A stretch of DNA of 64,000 nt from an uncultured Bacteroidales bacterium (lineage in GTDB: Bacteria > Bacteroidota > Bacteroidia > Bacteroidales > Muribaculaceae), in the NCBI GenBank assembly GCA_902776835.1, contig CACYRK010000002.1, forward strand, positions 1-64,000, written 5' to 3'. A program made the translations under genes and the position numbers. Shown here piece by piece: positions 61,515 through 64,000 of this stretch. A model generated the notes under the pieces. That model saw only the letters and a program-made list of their open reading frames with translations. It searched no databases and was not told the origin of the DNA. Position 1 is the first letter of the stretch. Each line of letters begins with the position of its first letter.

Positions 61515-63329
61515 ATGGATAATTCAGACAATATGCTTCCGTTGGGTCTGATGCTTCGCGATCGCTATCGTGTTGAGCAGTATCTGGCCAGCGGCGGCTT
61601 CGGCAACACCTACCGTGTACATGACGTGCATCTCGACGAGGACTTTGCGCTTAAGGAGTTCTTCTGCCGCACCATCAACAGCCGCAACCGCTCGACGCAA
61701 TACGTCACGGTGAGCAATCCCGGCAATATGGCCGACTTCCAGTCGCTGCACAAAAAGTTTCGCAAGGAGGCGTTGCGCATACGTCGCCTCAGCGGTGACC
61801 ATATCGTTAAAGTGCACGACCTCTTCGAGGAGTTCGGCACAAGTTATTACGTGATGGACTTCATCGACGGCTATTCATTGCAGACGCTGGTAAAGCAGCG
61901 CGGCCCGCTGCCCGAGGTCGAAGTTAGGGGATACCTCGACCAGATGCTCGATGGTCTCGACGAGATACACCGCGAGAGCATCTGGCACCTTGACCTCAAG
62001 CCTGGCAACATGATGCTCGACAAGCGAGGGTGGCTTCGCCTCATCGATTTCGGGGCCAGTAAACTCGTGGACTTTAGTAGCGGCGCGATGACCAGTTCGA
62101 TGGCCATGGCCTACACGCCCGGCTACGCGCCTATTGAGCAGACCGAGCAGAAACTCGAGGCCATAGGTGCGCACACCGACCTCTACGCCATCGGCGCCAC
62201 GCTCTATAACCTGCTCACCGGCGAACGTCCGCCGTCGACCGTCGACCTTATGAGCATGGGCGACAGCGCTTTCAACTATCCAAATAATGTGTCGCAGCCC
62301 ATGCGCAAACTCGTGTCATGGCTGATGCAGGTTCACGGTGAGAACCGCCCACAAAACGTGGCCCAGGTACGCCACTTCCTTGCAATGACAACATCGGCCG
62401 TACGCAGCGAAACGCCACCCCCGCCTCCACCTCCACCTTCACCAGTAATGACCGAGCCAGAGCCTCTGCCATCAGAGCAATCGAAATCAAGCAAAAAGGG
62501 ACGATATATTGGCTGCGCCCTTGCCGCAGCACTGGTCGTGCTGATTGTTGCCATTTTCTCAAATCAAAACGGCCTACAAGAGGATGGAGGCGGAACTGAC
62601 GCTGGTGCTCAGTCTGGGTTGGTGAAAGAGGCCGGTGCACAAACGTTTACTGCGAACGGCGTGTCGTTCGCCATGGTGGATGTCGAGGGCGGCACCTTCA
62701 CCATGGGAGCGACTGCCGAACAAGGCAATGACGTGTTGGAAAACGAGTTGCCCGCTCACCAGGTGACGCTCAGCAGTTTCAGCATCGGGCAAACCGAGGT
62801 CACCCAAGAACTGTGGCAAGCAGTGATGGGCAGCAACCCCAGTTGGTTCAAGGGCGACTTGCAGAGGCCAGTGGAGACGGTGAGTTGGGACGACTGTCAG
62901 GAGTTCATCACGAAGTTGAACCAACTTACGGGCAAGACGTTCCGCTTGCCGACAGAGGCAGAGTGGGAGTTCGCCGCCCGCGGCGGCAACAAGAGCCATG
63001 GTTACAAATACTCTGGCAGCAACAACTTTGGCGTCGTGGCATGGTTCTTTGATAACAGTGGTTCACATACCCATGTTGTCGGCACTAAAGCCCCGAATGA
63101 GTTGGGCCTGTACGACATGAGCGGCAATGTGTTGGAGTGGTGCCAGGACTTGTATGGCAGTTACAGCATCATTTCGCAGACCGACCCCACTGGACCTTCC
63201 GAGGGCCCTGGCCGTGTGTTTCGTGGCGGTGGCTGGAACAACCCCACCGGGTTCTGCCGTGTGTCGTACCGCTACGGCGACTTCCCGTCTCTCTACCTCA
63301 ACGGCCTTGGCTTCCGCCTCGCCCTATAG
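61515..63329 (+). CDS. Membrane Ser/Thr protein kinase with extracytoplasmic FGE/SUMF1-fold domain (paralogue 2)
   Basis: This 604-residue protein mirrors its neighbour: kinase at about 15-285 (LASGGFGNTY, FALKEF K47, HLDLKPGN D160, LIDFGASK D178), a Pro-rich stretch (301-310), one span (about 331-348) and an FGE/SUMF1 domain (about 375-604). The C-terminal block RGGGWNNPTGFCRVSYRYGD differs most from paralogue 1, while flanks such as PTEAEWEFAARGGNKS are shared. One of the two FGE active-site Cys is missing (Asn at that place, C581 kept). The pair probably arose by duplication followed by divergence of the ligand face. Confidence 0.9.
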   Translation: MDNSDNMLPLGLMLRDRYRVEQYLASGGFGNTYRVHDVHLDEDFALKEFFCRTINSRNRSTQYVTVSNPGNMADFQSLHKKFRKEALRIRRLSGDHIVKVHDLFEEFGTSYYVMDFIDGYSLQTLVKQRGPLPEVEVRGYLDQMLDGLDEIHRESIWHLDLKPGNMMLDKRGWLRLIDFGASKLVDFSSGAMTSSMAMAYTPGYAPIEQTEQKLEAIGAHTDLYAIGATLYNLLTGERPPSTVDLMSMGDSAFNYPNNVSQPMRKLVSWLMQVHGENRPQNVAQVRHFLAMTTSAVRSETPPPPPPPPSPVMTEPEPLPSEQSKSSKKGRYIGCALAAALVVLIVAIFSNQNGLQEDGGGTDAGAQSGLVKEAGAQTFTANGVSFAMVDVEGGTFTMGATAEQGNDVLENELPAHQVTLSSFSIGQTEVTQELWQAVMGSNPSWFKGDLQRPVETVSWDDCQEFITKLNQLTGKTFRLPTEAEWEFAARGGNKSHGYKYSGSNNFGVVAWFFDNSGSHTHVVGTKAPNELGLYDMSGNVLEWCQDLYGSYSIISQTDPTGPSEGPGRVFRGGGWNNPTGFCRVSYRYGDFPSLYLNGLGFRLAL

Positions 63330-63443
63330 TTCACTTCCTTGAAACTAAAAAATACTTGAGTTTTAGTGGGCAATGTGCGCCCGCCTCTGCGGGAGCAAGC
63401 ACATAGATTAATATCACGGAAGCCCGTTAGGCCCGTGCAAGGT

Positions 63444-63472
63444 TGTAGGGACGCGCCTGGCGCGTCCCTACA
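63444..63472. repeat. Solo copy of the TGTAGGGACGCGCC palindrome
   Basis: Two perfect 14-base arms around one T match the arm sequence of the repeats at 35444-35812. It lies in the spacer before the LytTR gene. The rest of 63330-63624 shows no gene. Confidence 0.88.
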
Positions 63473-63544
63473 TCATCCCTACATCAAAATCGTAATTAAT
63501 TGTTTTTTTTTGTCATTTTTTTTCGGTTTTTGGAAAATTATTGC

Positions 63545-63552
63545 TAAATTTG
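63545..63552 (+). promoter_or_regulatory. Probable promoter -7 element of the LytTR gene
   Basis: TAAATTTG lies about 73 nt before the LytTR ATG. The -33 region is T-rich without a clear match. Confidence 0.5.
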
Positions 63553-63624
63553 TAACCTATAAAATGTGCGCACGCGTGTACACCCTCCCGTGCGTATCAT
63601 AATTGTTACGCTAACACGTTGATA

Positions 63625-64000
63625 ATGAATAACAGCGAAAAGAATATTGTTATTTTTAACTCTCGCGATTTGCTCTTGCGCATCGATATTGACAAGATTG
63701 TCTATTTCGAGGCCGATGGCAATTACACCAACATCGTTACGGTAAACAAGTTGCCCGGAGCAGCCGTGGGCATGAACCTGGGCAAGGTGGAGGCATTCAT
63801 GGCCGAGCAACTCGGCTCTGACGCCTCGCAGTTCCTGCGACTGGGCAAGCGATTCATCATCAACCTCGATTATGTGTATCAAATCAACGTGCAGCGACAA
63901 TTTATCGTGCTCAGCGACTATGACCACTTTGCTTACAAGGTGGGTGTGTCGAAAGACGCGCTGAAAAAGTTGAAACAAATCATGGTCAGCGCACGACGCT
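63625..64000 (+). CDS. LytTR-domain DNA-binding protein (partial, runs off the window)
   Basis: The 125 visible residues form a LytTR domain: ILLRID-like start (LLLRIDIDKIVYFEADGNYT), LGKVEAFMAEQL, FLRLGKRFIINLDYV and KVGVSKDALKKLKQIM. No receiver domain precedes it. The frame is open to the window end, so the gene continues. Its position after two receptor-like kinases suggests, but does not show, a shared signalling role. Confidence 0.88.
   Translation, partial: MNNSEKNIVIFNSRDLLLRIDIDKIVYFEADGNYTNIVTVNKLPGAAVGMNLGKVEAFMAEQLGSDASQFLRLGKRFIINLDYVYQINVQRQFIVLSDYDHFAYKVGVSKDALKKLKQIMVSARR

Noticed and set aside
59461..63329. Active formylglycine-generating enzymes
   Set aside because: Both proteins keep only one of the two catalytic cysteines, and no sulfatase gene is in the window.
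61515..63329. Firm call of a diversity-generating retroelement
   Set aside because: No reverse transcriptase, template repeat or accessory gene is in the window, and C-ending codons are common in this genome anyway.

Overview
The window looks like chromosomal DNA from a gut-type member of the Bacteroidales, most likely Muribaculaceae or a close relative (lineage is inference). Evidence seen directly: many genes are preceded by the Bacteroidetes sigma-ABfr promoter (TTTG, 19-21 nt, TAnnTTTG); Shine-Dalgarno sites are mostly absent; and Bacteroidales-typical families occur (DUF4296 and DUF4827 lipoproteins, a DUF5103 type IX secretion plug-like protein, BspA-like leucine-rich-repeat proteins, proteins ending in dockerin-like repeats). 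No phage, insertion sequence, CRISPR array or rRNA operon is present; the content is mostly housekeeping with secreted and regulatory islands.

Layout. 0.2-4.9 kb (minus): a complete Na+-pumping methylmalonyl-CoA decarboxylase operon (mce, mmdA, oadG-like, biotin carrier, mmdB). 5.3-8.5 kb (minus): dTDP-sugar genes rfbB, rfbA and two FdtA-like cupins, followed by a Sel1-repeat remnant. 8.7-10.2 kb: MarC family protein and a secreted dockerin protein. 10.4-13.4 kb (minus): rplM, rpsI, rpsB, tsf with long leaders. 13.7-15.8 kb: BspA-like protein and an orphan. 16.1-18.4 kb (minus): pta-ackA. 18.6-24.9 kb: secreted proteins (nuclease, T9SS-type-tail protein, BspA-like protein, CotH-like protein). 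24.9-28.2 kb: DUF5103 protein, Ca/Na antiporter, fabD. 28.2-28.6 kb: a 170-bp tandem duplication of promoter-like modules. 28.7-34.9 kb (plus): ileS, a DksA-like gene, lspA, DUF4296 lipoprotein, unknown gene, trxA, several with overlapping ends. 34.9-36.7 kb: RNA and repeat island with a structured unassigned stretch, tRNA-Arg, three 142-bp repeats carrying inverted-repeat elements, and rnpB.

36.7-39.1 kb (plus): folC and a two-gene chromate transporter; 39.1-44.1 kb (minus): nspC with a membrane phosphoesterase, then xth, a small membrane protein and a long RluA-type pseudouridine synthase. 44.4-49.6 kb (minus): tRNA-Cys, a Cys-rich membrane peptide, topB, mazG, dsbD. 49.7-52.8 kb (plus): nrnA-like, DUF4827 lipoprotein, glmM. 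52.9-55.2 kb (plus): a GntR/YtrA-type autoregulated ABC exporter operon with a palindromic operator and a 27-residue membrane peptide. 55.4-59.2 kb (plus): a predicted murein-peptide processing operon (transglutaminase-like protein, NlpC/P60 peptidase, dipeptide epimerase). 59.4-64 kb (plus): two paralogous membrane Ser/Thr kinases with extracytoplasmic FGE/SUMF1-fold domains, then a LytTR regulator cut by the window edge.

The points most worth following are the paired kinase-FGE receptors with the LytTR gene, the promoter-module array upstream of fabD, the inverted-repeat tandem array beside tRNA-Arg, the heptanucleotide repeats in spacers, and an FdtA paralogue that has lost a catalytic His.
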